Assembly: GCA_038501195.1 (NCBI GenBank)
Contig: JBBPUQ010000003.1
Span: forward strand, 822,501 to 886,500
DNA: 64,000 nucleotides
Direction of reading: 5' to 3'
Source of the DNA: Nemania diffusa
Lineage: Eukaryota > Ascomycota > Sordariomycetes > Xylariales > Xylariaceae
The notes under the pieces were generated by a model. The model made no database searches. It saw only the letters and a list, made by a program, of their open reading frames with translations, and had not been told where the DNA came from. Of the stretch, positions 40,410 through 53,666 are shown piece by piece. Positions within the stretch are counted from its first letter, which is position 1. The number at the start of each line of letters is the position of its first letter. The translations under genes were made by a program, and so were the position numbers.

Positions 40410-41905
40410 GGTGGGCGTTTGCGCAAATAAAAACGAATGGCTAGCCTACGTTACGTCTTCTTACGATGGCAGGTTTTCTCGCACGGGGGAAATTGGATCA
40501 ATGAATGTATAAATGAGTGGGTTTGTTCAACAAATATCGAAAAGAATGACAGTTGGACGAGAAGTCGCTATATTTCCCCGAGAAACCGAACTGAAAGAAT
40601 GAATGAATGCCCTGATTAAGAGAGAAAGGAAGGGGGAAGTCGCATCCGTATTAGTGAGGAGGAAACAGAATCATAAACGATCGTGGTGAAGCCCGTCGCG
40701 AGAGAAGCGAGCAAGCAGTATATACATACCTACCATACACACATACACGCAGCATAACATGCCATAACTATACTTGCTTCCATATAGCAAGGCTGTGCGC
40801 CGCGAACCCCCTCATTAAAGCCATGCGCGCCCACCAGGAGGCGCACCGCCGATGCAGGGGCAGCACTGGCCCAGCCATGACCGTGGCACCATCACGCCGG
40901 CGAGGCAGACCTCGAGCAAAAGCGTATAAATTTAGAGCGGGAGCTATTCCGCCAAGACCAGAACGTAACCCTCGCTGCCCGGGCTAGAGACCACGAGCGG
41001 ACAGGCCGTCGCTAGCTCGTTCGCCCGCCTGCCTAGATAGGTAGCATTCTCGCCCGAAACGGGGAGACAGAGGTAGTGCGTACGCCAGCAAATACAAGAA
41101 CCGAAACACACCTACCGGAGACCGATGAAACCTCGCGGCCACGCTATGTATGGTATTGCGTCCATGCCCTATCCTGGACAGGCAAAGCCCTAACGTGTTA
41201 CGTAAAACGCGGCTAGGCTCGAATTGGTGCTATCGGTCGGGCAGTTAGTTAAAGGGTCTGTCGTCCGGATTGCGAAACGAAGCCATTGGTCGATCTGGCG
41301 GGCGAGATCCGAAAAAGGGGGCTAAGGGCTTCTCGGAGCGCGCAGCCAATCAGCGCGGGCTGATCGCCAGGGCAGGCAGGGGTGGCTGCGGCCTGCTGAG
41401 GCGAGAGCGGCGAATCAGCGGCGGCCTTGGGACTCAGCCGCGCCGATCTGGCATTGAGAATAAGTTCGCCCTGCATGTGCAGCTTGGATATATGCGTAGG
41501 TAGCTAGCTAGATAGGATGAACTGGTAAAATGTTTAATCTCGGCATGCATAATACTGCATCGTACTGCATCGTTCCCTGAAACACTGCCGACGGCATTGG
41601 GCTAATCATAATCTATCTTTTGATTAGCTTTCGCTGGGGGCTGAGAATGAAATAACTACGTCTATTCACTTGCTCATTTCACACAGCTGATATAGACTTG
41701 AAATTGTGCAATATGACTCTCACCGAGGCAATCAGCTATAAACTTGGGGGTTTTTGAATTGTCTTTAATTTTGAATGTCCTCTTTATATGTCACACCTCC
41801 CAACTAGAGGAGTCTGCCTCGCGGGGCTGAAACTCCTAGGTATATCATAAATATCCTTAGATTATGAGAAGCACGTTATTATGCCTTCTCTTCTCGTGTC
41901 GTTAC
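40410..41905. other. Long intergenic region upstream of the GPI-anchored protein gene
   Basis: About 1.5 kb between the start of the surface-protein gene and the 3' end of LAA1. Short GC-rich frames near 41,250-41,500 lack coding features. Expected to hold the surface-protein promoter and the LAA1 terminator. Confidence 0.5.
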
Positions 41906-44900
41906 CTAGCTACCACCAAAATTCATCTTCAGCGTGATAGTTGGCTGGCCGGCATTGCTACTCTCCCGGTCCGTGTCGTTTTCTTGGCGGCCAGAGCGTA
42001 GCACTTCCTCCATGAAGGCCTTTTGACCCTCGTCCATTGCTGCTACGACCCCCCTAAAGGCTGATTGGTCCACAGAAGCCAACTCAAGCAACCTCATACT
42101 TGTTTCTTTGTACACTTCAGGCCCTTCGCTGGTAGCCCGAGATAAGAGTGTTGGAGCCACAATCGACATAGCGATTTGGGCGTGATCCTTACTAATTACA
42201 GACACATACTGCGTCAACGTGTGCGCTACGAGTCTCCTCGCGTTCTCAGGATCCTCAGGATCCGTATTAGAGACGAATGCGACAAGACGCGGTAGTAGAT
42301 AGCGAGCGATCGACTGATCGGCTACTGTTGGTGAATTCTGCAATAGGAGTGACCTAATACAGTTTGCGGCAATCTTCGCTGTCTGATACTAAATGTTAGA
42401 AATATCCACACTTTAAGTCGCAACAGGGGAACTTACCATGCGATCGGTTAGACAGTCTAAAACTTCGTCTAAGAATTTCGCAACAACGCGATCGGTAGCT
42501 GCAAGCCGATTATTGCCACCAGTGAAGAGGATGGTGATCGTGAGAAGACAATTCTTGACACACTGCAACGATTGCGGCGCTTCCCGTTTCTGGGCGTGCA
42601 AATAAATAGACAAGAACCGGCGCAGACAGCCCTGCACCTGTGTCCCAGTGGGAGATTTGCCCTCTCCAGCACCACGAGAATTAGCCATACTTGTGACGAA
42701 GCGCTTGAACATGGGCAAAGCCTGGGGCACAATAATCTCCTGACAAGAAGGAGTTGCCAGTATCGTCGCAAAGATGTGGATGATGCACGCATGCAAATCT
42801 GTTTTGATGATTGCGGGGAACACCTCAGCAGCGTCAACAATGGCGCTCAGGCCTGTCCTGACAAGAAGAACCGACTCTTCTGTCAATTGATGGCGGACTG
42901 GCTGGTTGGCCTCGGTCAAGTTTGGAAGCAGTCCAGAGAGGACCAATACAATAATTCTCGTCAGTTCAAACAGCTGCTCTATATCTTCAGTTAAGTCCCC
43001 TTCTTCGGGTTGGCCCTGTTTTCTCGCCGATGGATGAGCGACACAGAGGGCGCGCGCAATCTCGACAATAACTCCTTGAACATCGAGACCCTCGGTTAAA
43101 ACGAGACGATCTAATAGGTCCATTGTCTCGGAGAAAATCGCTTCTCTATATATGGCGTGACCTGAGACGCTGGGATGGAGGATCTTCTTCAGGGCCTGAA
43201 GTATCTCAAGGGTTTGTTCTTGGGTAGCGAGAGAGTCGGTCTGGCCTGGCCGCGTTGCAAGTGCTTCAAACGCGATACCAAATAGCACAAAGAAGAAGGC
43301 AACAGGTTCATCACGATAGTTGATGTCAGCACCCTTAGACTGGCCATTAGGCGCGGGACCATCGGTCTCCTTACCATCCAGAGCGTCGAATACAAATTCG
43401 CTGTCCTGCTCAATCAGACTTGCGATAGCATCAACGAGTTTGAGCCATGAGTCCTGGTAGAACCTTAGTAGAGTTTCCCGATTGAGAGCAGAATATATCG
43501 ACTCTAAGCTTCCTGACATAGATGGTGGCCCAAGCGTCATTGATATGTCTGGCTCGAATCGTAAACGCGCAAACTCTCGTAGAGAAGCCAGCCACAGTGG
43601 CGTCAAAGTGTTGATGTGTGGTTTCAGTACCTCAAGGAGATACTTTTGCTCTAGACTGGCGACCTGAAGGTCCGCCCACGCCGAGAATACGGACATTTTG
43701 ACCATGACCTGAGCATTAGAGCTCAGCCCTTTCAGGTCACCAATCCCCGCATTTTCGACATCAGTCGAGAAGTTCTCTAGCCCTGTAACAAGCGTCTTCA
43801 AGATACGTCCCATTCGATCCACGTCCGTCACAATACCTGTTGAGATGAACGCAGCACATACATTAACAGCCTCAGCTGCGAGCTCTGGAGAGGAATCCGC
43901 TGCAAATGCCGGTGTCAGTGCCGAACTGATTTGTGCTTGATACTGTTCTAGCAGCATGGCTTCTTCGAAGTCTGGATCTGGTGTTTTGCCGAACATTTTT
44001 AGCACAGCGCCAATGATCTTTAGACCCCAGATTCGAAGCTCCAGTACGCTGGAGGTAGAAGCCGAAAATGCCATACGAACAACATCTGCTATTCGGCTCT
44101 GGAGTGCCGGTTGTGCAGAGGATTCCCCGTTCGTGGCGATATCCTTTGTGATCAAGACGAAGATATCACTGAGACAGCTCATAGCAAAAGTCCTGACTTG
44201 CCAGCGCAACGGTTCCGTCTCAGAGCCACCGCTTGGCTCCTTTTCATCTTTAGAGGCACCAGCAGCTGCAGCGAAGCCGGCAGCTTCTTCATCCTGGAGA
44301 TCGATGCCACCACTTGATTTCGTTGTAATTTTCTGTGCTAGTGGTTCAATGACCTTGGGTCGGGTCATTTTGAGCACATTTTGGCAGCGTACTAACCATG
44401 CGCCTGTATCTTTCAGCGAAGTTTGACGGAGCCAATTGCGAATAAGGGTTCGAATGCCATCGTGATCCGGTACCATGTCCAGTACAAGCCAGAGTTGATC
44501 CTCGAGACCTGAGTTTGCCGCAAGAAGAACGTCGTAAGAATCCCGTTTCATGAGGTTATACAGCCCGTCGACTGCAACATCACGGAGATCGGGAAACTCA
44601 GAATTGAGGTATTTTTGTAGTAGCTTGACGTAGTCTGCAAATACCATGTAACCCGGAGCGTATAAGGAGAGATGCTCAAGGCATCCGAGACAAGCCCTCT
44701 GAGTTAGTATATCTTCCTCATTTTGGAACTGGCCTATCAGAGTAAGGATAAGTTCACGAGACTTTGTAGAGTCCTGTAGGTCTGGTCCCACCACGTTGAT
44801 TGCAGAATCAACGCAGCGGGTAATAGCCGTGACGGTAGATAATTCCATCTCGAGGCTCATAGAGATAGGTGATGATACTTCCGTGTGATGTGATTCGGAG

Positions 44901-47900
44901 AGATATAATTGGGCCAGCATCCCGAGAGTACCAGACACGAAAGGCCCGAACCCCAATCCCGCGGCGTCCGCAGCCAGACCTAACGCCTCCAAAGCCCAGA
45001 AATGAACCGTCGGGTGTGGATCGTTACATAGGGACATCAGTATCCCCGTGATAGTCTTTAGATGATACCCGGCTCCCATGCCTCCCACTTTAGCTTGAAT
45101 ACAGCCCAATGCCATAGAGCAGCCAGCTCGCGCACTTGGCTCCCTGTTACTCACAATCATGTCGACCAAGTACTTTACCTCATGATTCGTAAAACCGTTA
45201 CCCGAAGCGTTGCATAACCGAGCGATAGCGCCATAGCCAAGATTTCGAATGTACTGATCAGGATTTACAATGAACTCCCTGATCATCTCCTGGAGTAATT
45301 TCTCGACAGCCGCATTAGTGACGTCTCCCGAAGAGGATTGCGTTTCCTTAACTGCCACCTTTAATGTTGACAGTAAAGCACTAGCAATATTAACGTTCAT
45401 AGCCGCCTTTCTACCTGGATCACGCTGTAAAGATCCAGCTGATGTATATGTAGCTATTTGTTCCAGAACGCTCTCCTGGACCTTAGCAGGTGTTAGAGGG
45501 AAGACGAAGGCAAATAATCGAATTGCCATGTTGACAACTTCGGTAGCTGGAGGGTCAGGCAGCTCCGAAGATGTATCTAAGTCTCCAGCGTATAGCGCAG
45601 CAGCATCGTATTCAAGAGACGGGCATATGGGGGATAAAAGAATGTTGTCGATGATATGATCCGGATCCGATTCGTCTGCCAATAGCCCATCAGGAGCCTC
45701 GTCCCTTTCACCCGGAAGTTTCTTTGACTTAAAACCACGTACCAGGCCGTTGACGCCGAAGCCCGAGTTATCACTAACTTCCCAGACAGTCTCGAAGGTG
45801 CCAGCCGCATTCGCGATCGAGGCACTCAAAGAGTTGCTACCATAATTCTCAGGGTCAGCAAAAAGGGACACGGCGAAAGTGAGAAGATTTGACTGTAACA
45901 AGGCTTCACTACCGCCTGGGGGGCTCTGGTTCACAAGTTTGACGTAGCACTGGAGAACTCGTCTCTGAGCCATCATGTCTAAGTCCTGTAACTGCAAAGC
46001 TGGCGTTAATCTTTGCGAGATATCATCGGTAGTCTTCTTTGAGGGAAGTAGTTTAAGAAAAGCCATGGTCCCTTGAAGCATCGTTGCTATACGCTTGGAG
46101 ACGTCGACAGTCAACAGCCGGCTGTTGAATTGGAGGAATGAGAGAATGCAGCCCAAAGCACATTCTTTTACATGTGTAAGAAAAGAAACCTCGAGAATGC
46201 TACGGTGAGTGAAGTTGTCCTTCGCAAGGGGCTTAGGAAGTGCATTTTTCCATAGGACTAAGAGCTGGGAGAGATGGATCTTGACAAAGTTCGGGCCAAG
46301 CGACATGAGGCCACCCAGCAGGATCCACGCAACTTGTACTTGTGTGCTTGAAACACGTAACTCGGACTGCCCGCTCGATTTGAGTAGGTTGGTAGCCATG
46401 GAGTAAACACGATTGTTGATGTCCAAGGATCCATACAACGGACGCGCTGGGCTAGCACTAAGAGCAGCTGCAAGCCCGTGGGCGAAGCCAACACATCTCC
46501 TGGGAGAGTTCCGTCCCCCGGTAAGCAGAGAGAGCTCTCTACTAAGACTGTTCATACAGACAGATAAACATGGGAGAAGCTGCTGAGGGCAGGCAAGGAC
46601 CAGTGTCTTCATACAATGCGAGGCATAGACCTGCACGGTATAGCTAGGATGTTGCAATATCTGTAAAAGGCCATCCCGGCAGCTTTCTGCGAAATTGTTG
46701 CTAGCAGAGCCTAGCGAGGTTATGAGTGAAGAAACGGCACCTAGAGATGCGATGAGTGTGTATTTGCTCGGCTCGGGTCGCTCTTTGATGACCTCAGGAT
46801 AGTTTTTGAAGATTTCGTTGATAATGGATTTTGCGACCGCCATTTGACCAGATTCCCCAAGGATCCTGCGTCCGATTACATCTTGAAGTATCGTGTCTAC
46901 GATACGACGAGAAACGAGTAGCCTATATCGATTATTGATTATGTTCTGATGGCCTAGAATATCGACTGTCAAATGTTCAACAATCCTTGTATAGTTGACC
47001 TCAACAAATTTCTCTCCTAAGCGCTTAACAACTCTGCCATAGCATACGCCAATAGCTGCCCTCGCTCTACTGGTGGTGGACATGCGAGTGTATTGTGTGG
47101 ATAGTGTTTTCAAAATTTCGTATAATGAAAGCACCAAGTCTTGGCTTTTCTTCCCGCCGCCAGGAGCTGGACTGCCGGGCCTGGACGGAATATCATCATC
47201 CTCGTCCAGCCCAGCGCCAGGGGCAGTAGAAGCTCTTTTAAAGGTGCCTGTCCTCTTGATCTTCTTTATTTTTAGGATCGCACCGGCGCTAGACCCCTGT
47301 TCGGAATGGTTTTTAACCATGGCTTCCGCCAAACAGTCAGCTGCCGCATGTCGGACTTGGGAAGAACTCGAATCAATTGTCTTGAAAATTGTCGATCTCA
47401 AGCTATCGAAGTCGCTCGAATTGTCAAAATACGGAGTATTCCTGACCAGTGATTTCAAACACCGGCAGGCAGAGACGATGGTAAGCGATCCCTTGTCGCC
47501 GGTCGCCGCATTACGCGCTTGCTTCCAGATATCTCTAGCTGTGCTCTCCTCCATGCTGCTTTGGATCATACCGGCTATCTTGCCAAGGGCGGTGAAAGTA
47601 GCAGCACGCAACCCTGCATGGCTCTGGGAAGACTTGACTAGTTTGATCAGGCTTCCGCAAGCGAGGATATGCATGTGAATGACGCTGTCGCCAGCCGCGG
47701 CATATACATCGCCCAAGCAAGCCACAGCGGCATGTCTCGTGCGAACATCGGCGTCTGATTTGGACTTCCCACTCGAAACGATGGTAGAGAGCTCGGTCAC
47801 CGTCTCGAAGAGTAGTTTTCGATCGCCATTTCCAAGGACGTGCGCAAGAATCTTTCCCAAGTTGTTCCGTATCACTCGACCCGGAGACGGCGTTTGTAGG

Positions 47901-48160
47901 TTGATGATCTGGAAGACCTCCTTTTTGAGGTAGAACTGCTGGGCGGTGCAATCGTCGGCGGCAAGCGCGAGGACATGCTTGGTCAAGGTGGCGACGAACT
48001 TGAGGAGATACAAGTCATGCTGTTCGGCTGGTAGGGCCTGTAGCGCGGCAAGCTGGAGCTCGGGGTTCGTAGAAGGGGCTCGTGTGGGAGTTGGTGCTGG
48101 TGCTGGCGCAGGGGCCGAGGCTGCGCCTTGAGAGGCTCGAGGCGAGTTCGGTGACGACAT
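41906..48160 (-). CDS. LAA1: Laa1/HEATR5 family giant HEAT-repeat protein
   Basis: Two exons: 42437-48160 and 41906-42388 with one 48-bp intron (donor GTAAGT, branch CTAAC, acceptor TTTAG), giving 2068 aa. Yeast Laa1 is about 2014 aa and human HEATR5 proteins are similar, so the length fits. After a Pro/Ala-rich disordered N-terminus (residues 1-30) the protein is alpha-solenoid HEAT repeats throughout. Family-typical stretches are LYLLKFVATLTKHVLALA, QFYLKKEVFQIINLQTPSPG and RNNLGKILAHVLGNGDRKLL near the N-terminus, VGFAHGLAAALSASPARPLY near 550, and DPHPTVHFWALEALGLAADA near 1050. Laa1 works with clathrin adaptor AP-1 in trans-Golgi/endosome traffic. A GGGKK and acidic low-complexity insert lies near residue 320. 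The gene is divergent from the YebC/TACO1-like gene and shares a 466-bp promoter region with it. Confidence 0.92.
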
Positions 48161-48626
48161 TGGTTGTCACGGACGCATGTAGAAAGGCTTAAAACTACAT
48201 CAGCGGGGTCGTATATTCATCACTAATAGGAAACTGAACGTCGCACGGTCGACCGCTTTAGATCAACGGTTAAGCGGCGACCGTTGTTCAGAGATGTTGC
48301 GTAAGGGAATGGGAGCTTGTCCCTTTCAGAATAGAATTAGATAGGTAGGTACAGAGCAGGTGATACCTAGGATGCATGGCATGCACCCCTGAAACGTCGA
48401 CAGCTGTTGATGAGCCGCTGGCCAATCAGCACTAGCTTGTCAAAGCTGTCCTCACAACTAGCAGCTAACCTTACCCGAACTGGTTTAGACTAGTCAACGA
48501 GAATGCCGAGAGTAACCTTAGATCTCGAGAATAATTAATTGAGCTTCACAGGGCTTGAATAGTGGATTTTGGCTGTAAGCAAGCTCTTTGCGCAAACTTT
48601 GCCTCATCCTAGACAATGCTTTTAAA
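48161..48626. promoter_or_regulatory. Shared divergent promoter region, LAA1 / TACO1-like
   Basis: 466 bp separate two divergent start codons. No specific site is claimed. An inverted pair (GCGACCGTTGTT near 48,276 against the TCGACCGCTTTAGAT side) is too weak to name. Confidence 0.5.
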
Positions 48627-49801
48627 ATGGCTTCTATTTTCTCCATAATACCGCTGTCGGCTCGAATGCCCCTATCGCATCCTATAAGATCAACAATATG
48701 CGCTCAATGCCGGCGCTCCTTGACTGCGAGTGCGGTGCTTTCTAGCGGTCACAATAAGTGGTCAAAGATCAAGCATGACAAGGCAGCCGCAGACAAGAAG
48801 AAGAATGCGCAACGGAGTAGCTACGCGAAGCAGCTAACCATGTACTCAAAATGTACGGCACCCTCTTCTGTCATGGGGCAGAGCTCTCGCTCGCGTCGAA
48901 ACATCCTGGCCTACTAACTCGACGCCCCAAATCTAGTGTACGGCGCAAATCCAGCTCTAAACGCACCACTCGCAGGTGTTATATGGTCTGCTAAGAGAGG
49001 TATGTACACACTATGATAAACATGCTCGAGATGAACGACTCCTCCTCCTTCATATCACCCACCCACCCACCTGCCACAGCGGCTCTGGAAGCGCATAGAG
49101 AGAGCCGAGTCTAACGAGAGTGGAAATGCCAAACAGCGGGCATGCCCAAAGCCAACATCGACATCGCCATTGCGCGCGGGCAAGGCAAGTCCGAGACGGG
49201 CGCGGGGCTCGAGATGGCGACGCTAGAAGCGATGCTGGCGCCCTCGGTGGCCATGGTGATCGACATCGAGACGGACAACAAGCAGCGCGCGCTCAAGGAC
49301 CTGCGGCCCCTGGTCAAGAAGTTCGACGCGATCGTGACGCCCACCGCCTTCCTGTTCACGAGGCAGGGGCGCTCCGTTCTCAGCAGCAATAACGACAACA
49401 GCAACGAGGATGGACAACCCGCCAATAATGACGTTACCGCTAGCGGCAAGGCGGAGCTGGATTTCGACGACGTTATGATGCAGGCCCTGGACGTCGGCGC
49501 CGAGGACGTCGAGAAGGACGAGGACGGGAATGTTGTGGCGTGGACCCCGCCGAACTTGACGCACCAGGTTGCGCAGGACCTGGCTAAGACGCTGGGTCTG
49601 AATATTTTGAGCTCAGATATTATCTGGTCGTGCACGTCCGACAAGGTCAAGGTCGACGACACCGGTGTGGCTATCACGCTGGGGAAGCTCCTCTCTACGC
49701 TTCGGGATTACCCAGATGTGCAGGCCGTATACATCAACGCGGAGCAGGGCGACGTCTCCGATGAAGTTTGGAGTGCTGTCGAGGAGGCTCTTGATTCATG
49801 A
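48627..49801 (+). CDS. Mitochondrial YebC/TACO1-family translation factor
   Basis: Three exons: 48627-48852, 48937-48999 and 49137-49801 (317 aa). Intron 1 has an unusual GTACGG donor but a perfect CTACTAAC branch; intron 2 is GTATGT..AACAG. Residues 1-35 are basic, hydroxylated and without acidic residues, as in a mitochondrial presequence. The YebC signature then begins with SGHNKWSKIKHDKAAADKKK at 40-59, followed by YGANPALNAPLAGVIWSAKR and AGMPKANIDIAIARGQGKSE. In mammals TACO1 supports translation of COX1; the yeast homologue is Dpc29. Bacterial YebC relieves ribosome stalling on difficult motifs, so a mitochondrial translation role is likely. The middle domain carries a low-complexity Asn/Asp insert (SSNNDNSNEDGQPANND). 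The 3' end converges on PET100. Confidence 0.9.
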
Positions 49802-50249
49802 GGAGAGCGACGAGCGTAAACTGCATTGCTGTTATATAGTATTGTACACCATATAGATTTGTATAGTGTTTAGACATATAAAACTCCCGTATATACAATC
49901 ATAAGCTACACTTCACTATTCATTCTCACATCCAAGGCTTCATTTATGCCTTGATGCATTGCTAGCAGTGTGAAAGGTGCGGTTTTTATAGACCTTTTCG
50001 ACCTTGGCCCGCGTTCACCGTCCTTCCAACGCCTAAATCCGATCCGCATGTATTCGTACAGTTCGCATGATCGTCGTGTGATGGGGATCCGAATGTTATG
50101 TCACTCGGTATCTTCGTTTTATTTTAGAGAGTGCGTGTGCTCGTATTCGTGTCATCGTTCGATCCTCCCGATATACCCAGCACAGGGGAATGGCTTCTCC
50201 CCCCTGCTAATGCCCAATTTCCTAGCTAATGGACGACATCTGTTTCATC
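49802..50249. other. Convergent intergenic spacer
   Basis: Between the 3' ends of the TACO1-like and PET100 genes; only non-coding short frames are seen. Confidence 0.5.
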
Positions 50250-50700
50250 TCAGGACGACCTGCCCTCATCATTACCGCCCGTATTCGCAGCGTCCTCTTT
50301 AGCCCGCATAGCCGCCTCCGACTCAAGTCTTCGGTCCCGTAAGTACAGCCGGCGAGCGCGCAGGCGCTGTAGCTCGGCGTGGATCTCTTCCTTCTCGAAG
50401 GGCACGCGATTGGCCTGTTCGGGTTTGGGCCAGAAGTCGGGTACGGCGAACCGCGCGTCTAGGTTGGTTCCGAAGTAGAACATGATGCCGATCGGGAACA
50501 TGACGTACATGCCGAACTATTTGCCCCCCGGAGGGGTAGGTAAGTAGACTGCAAGATAAGAAGCGGCAATTGAGAATAGTGTAACACTAGGTGAAGAGGC
50601 AGAGAAGTGTAGTGAGCTTGAAAAGGGCTGCTGTAGTGGAAAGGCCGTAGATAGGTATGATTGAGCTCACTTTAAACACTTCGAGGTTTAACCCGCCCAT
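50250..50700 (-). CDS. PET100: Cytochrome c oxidase assembly factor Pet100
   Basis: Two exons: a 30-bp first exon at 50671-50700 encoding MGGLNLEVFK, then 50250-50516; intron of 154 bp, phase 0, donor GTGAGC. The product is 98 aa, normal for the family. The core GMYVMFPIGIMFYFGTNLD (about residues 12-30) followed by FWPKPEQANRVPFEKEEIHA is the Pet100 signature: one membrane segment, then a charged coiled-coil tail (ELQRLRARRLYLRDRRLESE). Pet100 sits in the mitochondrial inner membrane and is needed to assemble complex IV. Without the tiny first exon the protein would start inside the membrane segment, which is why I place the start at 50,700. Neighbour TACO1-like also serves complex IV biogenesis, though the two do not share a promoter. 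Confidence 0.9.
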
Positions 50701-51201
50701 CGTGACTAGTAGATCTTCGTCCTCTTCGGTCGGTGACAATAGGAAAGGTGCCCGAGGCGGAAGCCGGGATCGTGTCGAGAAGCAGAATGTAAAAGGGAGA
50801 CAATACAGCAGCTATGTTGTACGCGATGAAGAATCGTCTTCGTCTGCGTTGATGTGCCAAATTGGGTCAAACAGAGGAGCTTCAATTGAAAGACGTCAGG
50901 TCGGCCTATCCATTTTCCTTCATGAGTATAGTGACAGGGATGAAAGTTCTAAGTACCATCCAATCAGCGTGTCCAGATGACATCGATAGGGCAGGTCTCT
51001 TAATGGCAAAAATATGGAGCCTCCAGGTTAGTCTGTCTAAGTGCTCGCAGCAAACAAAGCTATTAGCTGCTTCGAATTTACTCTGCCGAGCCTATTAGAT
51101 TTCGAGGAGCTCATTATCACATGTATCCTTCTTACATAAGTTCATACGGAGTATATGATATTCAGGTCGAAATTTTTGTCTTTTATTCATTTTTTTATAT
51201 A
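50701..51201. promoter_or_regulatory. PET100 upstream region and SMP3 3' region
   Basis: About 0.5 kb with no coding frame of note. The right part (51,160-51,200) is T-rich and contains AATAAA-like signals on the minus strand downstream of SMP3. Confidence 0.45.
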
Positions 51202-53011
51202 TCAGGTCCGGCCACAGCTTTTCGTCACCCTCCAAGCTACCAACCCTCGTCTTCCTATGACCCTCTTTAGCGTAGGCCAAACTCCATCCTCCGCCCAATC
51301 CAGATCATCTAAGTTGAGGTGCTTATTATACCTCCAAACCTCCCTAAACCGCAAACCATCCAATCCCTTATTCTCCAAATATGGGTCTAGCCATGTTGTC
51401 GAGAATGGTGCGATTAGATATGTGCCGGTCTTTTCTTTGAGGTATTCGCGGTTGCGTCGATCAGCCGGCGTGTCGCATGTCGCTATTCGCTCTAGCTCTT
51501 CCAGCAACGTTTCGCCTGCCATACCCGCCACATCCTCGGTACGGAGAACTTCATTCTTGCCATTCAATAGCCAGATTGGAGGCATGTATGTTTTCCACCA
51601 GACTGCCTGTGTCGCATCCGGCTGTTTGCTCAAGAAAACTTGGGCAGGGACTATGCCACCCTGATGATATTCTCCCATCAAAAGCCCTAATACCGTATTA
51701 AAGGCGATCCAAGCGCCTATCCACGTCTTTAAGTATTTACCGCTTTTCGGTACTTGCACCGATGATAGCAATAATGGTATGGTAGGGAGGAGAAACCGAG
51801 CCTCCTGATGCTGAAATATCGAGAGCACTAATACTCCGGATATAGCGGAATAAATCCGTAAAGACATGTGTGGCTTCGTAAAGAGAAGTCCGACCGCCGG
51901 TCCGATTAGTAAAGGAAGATTGACGAGCAAATGTTGGTACCAGGGGTGAATTCCGTGCTGTGCTAAATTTGAGGGCGAGATATTATATCGCAGATTGTTC
52001 CACGGCGTAACTACAGGGTTCCGATAGAGATCCATCCAAGATATCGAGTACGGGGTGTAGAACGAAGTATCGAGGGCGATGGCAACTAGGATTGTAAACA
52101 TGGCCGAAAATGTCATGATGACAAGTGAAAAAGGTCTAGAATCAAACCCACGTGGTTAGAAATGTGTACCATCAAGAAATAAAGGCCTTCAATTCTTACT
52201 TATTAATAAAATGGGGTATCAAGCGAAGTCCAGGAATTAGTAAAAAGGCAGGAAATGTAATTCTGTTGAAAAAGCCGAAGACACCGACGATACCAAGTAT
52301 AGTCGATGCCAATAAGGAAGATGATTGCTGAGGAAATTTATTAGCATCGGCTGGCAAGTGGGCGGATTGGATCAGGGGGAAGGGTACTCACAGACGTCTC
52401 CAGGATGCGCTCAATCAAAACCAAGCTCCATAAGACCACGAGTGTCTCGATAGAGTTGGAGAAGGTGTGTGTCTGAAAGGTCCAAGTAACATAAGACGAG
52501 GCAACCAATAAGACGGCGACTTGACGGTGTCGCCGAGACGGTACGAGCTCGTGTATTGCCCAATCCTCTAGCACGAAGCTAATGATGAACATCAACACGC
52601 GCAATGTCCAGAAGACGGCGATCGGAGGGATCTCGCCATCGTTGCCATTGCCGATCCACAGCCATCGCAGCAGGAGCATGGGCAGCCCGTAGACCGGCCA
52701 TAGCGGAAATACGCTTCGGATAGGCTCATCGCTCGTAAATTCCCAGGTTAGTCGGACTGGGTACTTGAAGATCTGGCCTATAGAAATTACGCGCAAGGCT
52801 GTGTTAGTCAAGCTCGATATGTAGGACGAAGCGCACTGGTGACGGGGTGGCTCCAACTGCGACGAAGGGCTCAGATAGTCGGTAGGCTTTGGGTGTACGT
52901 ACCAGCGATAACCTCTGGACCTTGGAAGTTCTCATCGGGATGCAGATAACTCGACGATAGGGCAAACCATAATCGAACTAGCACCAGGAACAAGTATGTG
53001 CGCCGCCACAT
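51202..53011 (-). CDS. SMP3: GPI mannosyltransferase 4 (Smp3/PIG-Z)
   Basis: Four exons: 52903-53011, 52392-52777, 52200-52327 and 51202-52135; introns 125, 64, 64 and phases 1, 0, 2 are consistent, giving 518 aa (yeast Smp3 is 516). The start [20 protein letters not shown] leads into the catalytic-loop motif [10 protein letters not shown] (residues 24-33), the glycosyltransferase family 22 hallmark shared with PIG-B, Alg9 and Alg12. [18 protein letters not shown] and [20 protein letters not shown] match the family core, and several hydrophobic helices follow. The enzyme acts in the ER lumen and adds the fourth mannose from dolichol-phosphate-mannose to GPI precursors, which in yeast is required before the terminal ethanolamine phosphate is added. 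Smp3 rather than PIG-B is chosen on length and on the N-terminal and FNRITFPAF stretches. Confidence 0.9.
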
Positions 53012-53651
53012 GATGCCCGAGGACAGGTATGTCCATATGTGTGCGACCGTGATTTGCGATGCGCAACGAGACACAGATTTGCAGTCGCGCCGCGCGCGTG
53101 GGAGCCAGATGACGACAGACAGGGATACCGGGTAGGGCGATTACTCGATGCGATGCTGAGGTACTGTGGGACTGTTCGATCGGCAGTGTAGCTATCGTCA
53201 GATTCGAGGTGCGGTTGGCATAGGGCACGGGAAACGCGTGGAATGATCGATGCAATAAAGTAAAATAGGTGCAAAGGGAAAGAAAGAATGAAATTTCTTG
53301 ACAAGGCTAGGCTTGGGCTGTGTTGTTGACAGATTCTCAAAATATTAATTATGTATAATAAAAGATTAAAAGATGGGAGAGGTGCAGATACCCCTTGTCG
53401 AAGTCAGCCTGGCCAAGGTGACAGGAGTATAAGCTACCTATCTAGGGTAAATCAAATGTTGTCGACTGATTTGGCCATGTACCTGTATAGTACCACAAAC
53501 TAGGAGTTTTATTATTATTATTGGTCCAACTCGGTAGGGCAGCGAATCAGCTAGCGTAGATGTTGCCATGTGCCGGGGTCCTGTGCGATTGTGACCCGTG
53601 TCATTTCATCTCTCATTTGGGACTATCCGCCTTTTTCAATTGGGTCTAAGA
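53012..53651. promoter_or_regulatory. SMP3 upstream region
   Basis: No gene. Longer frames extending upstream of 53,011 in the SMP3 frame would precede the conserved MWRRTYL start and are not favoured. Contains an ACGCGT at 53,234-53,239. Confidence 0.4.
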
Positions 53652-53666
53652 GTCGAGGGGGAGACT

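Noticed and set aside
41249..41503. GC-rich overlapping frames on both strands
   Set aside because: Both frames are composition artefacts; no recognisable domain or splice partner.
53012..53340. N-terminal extension of SMP3
   Set aside because: An in-frame upstream start exists at 53,074, but the family begins at MWRRTYL; the extension has no targeting character and other upstream frames do not join by splice sites.
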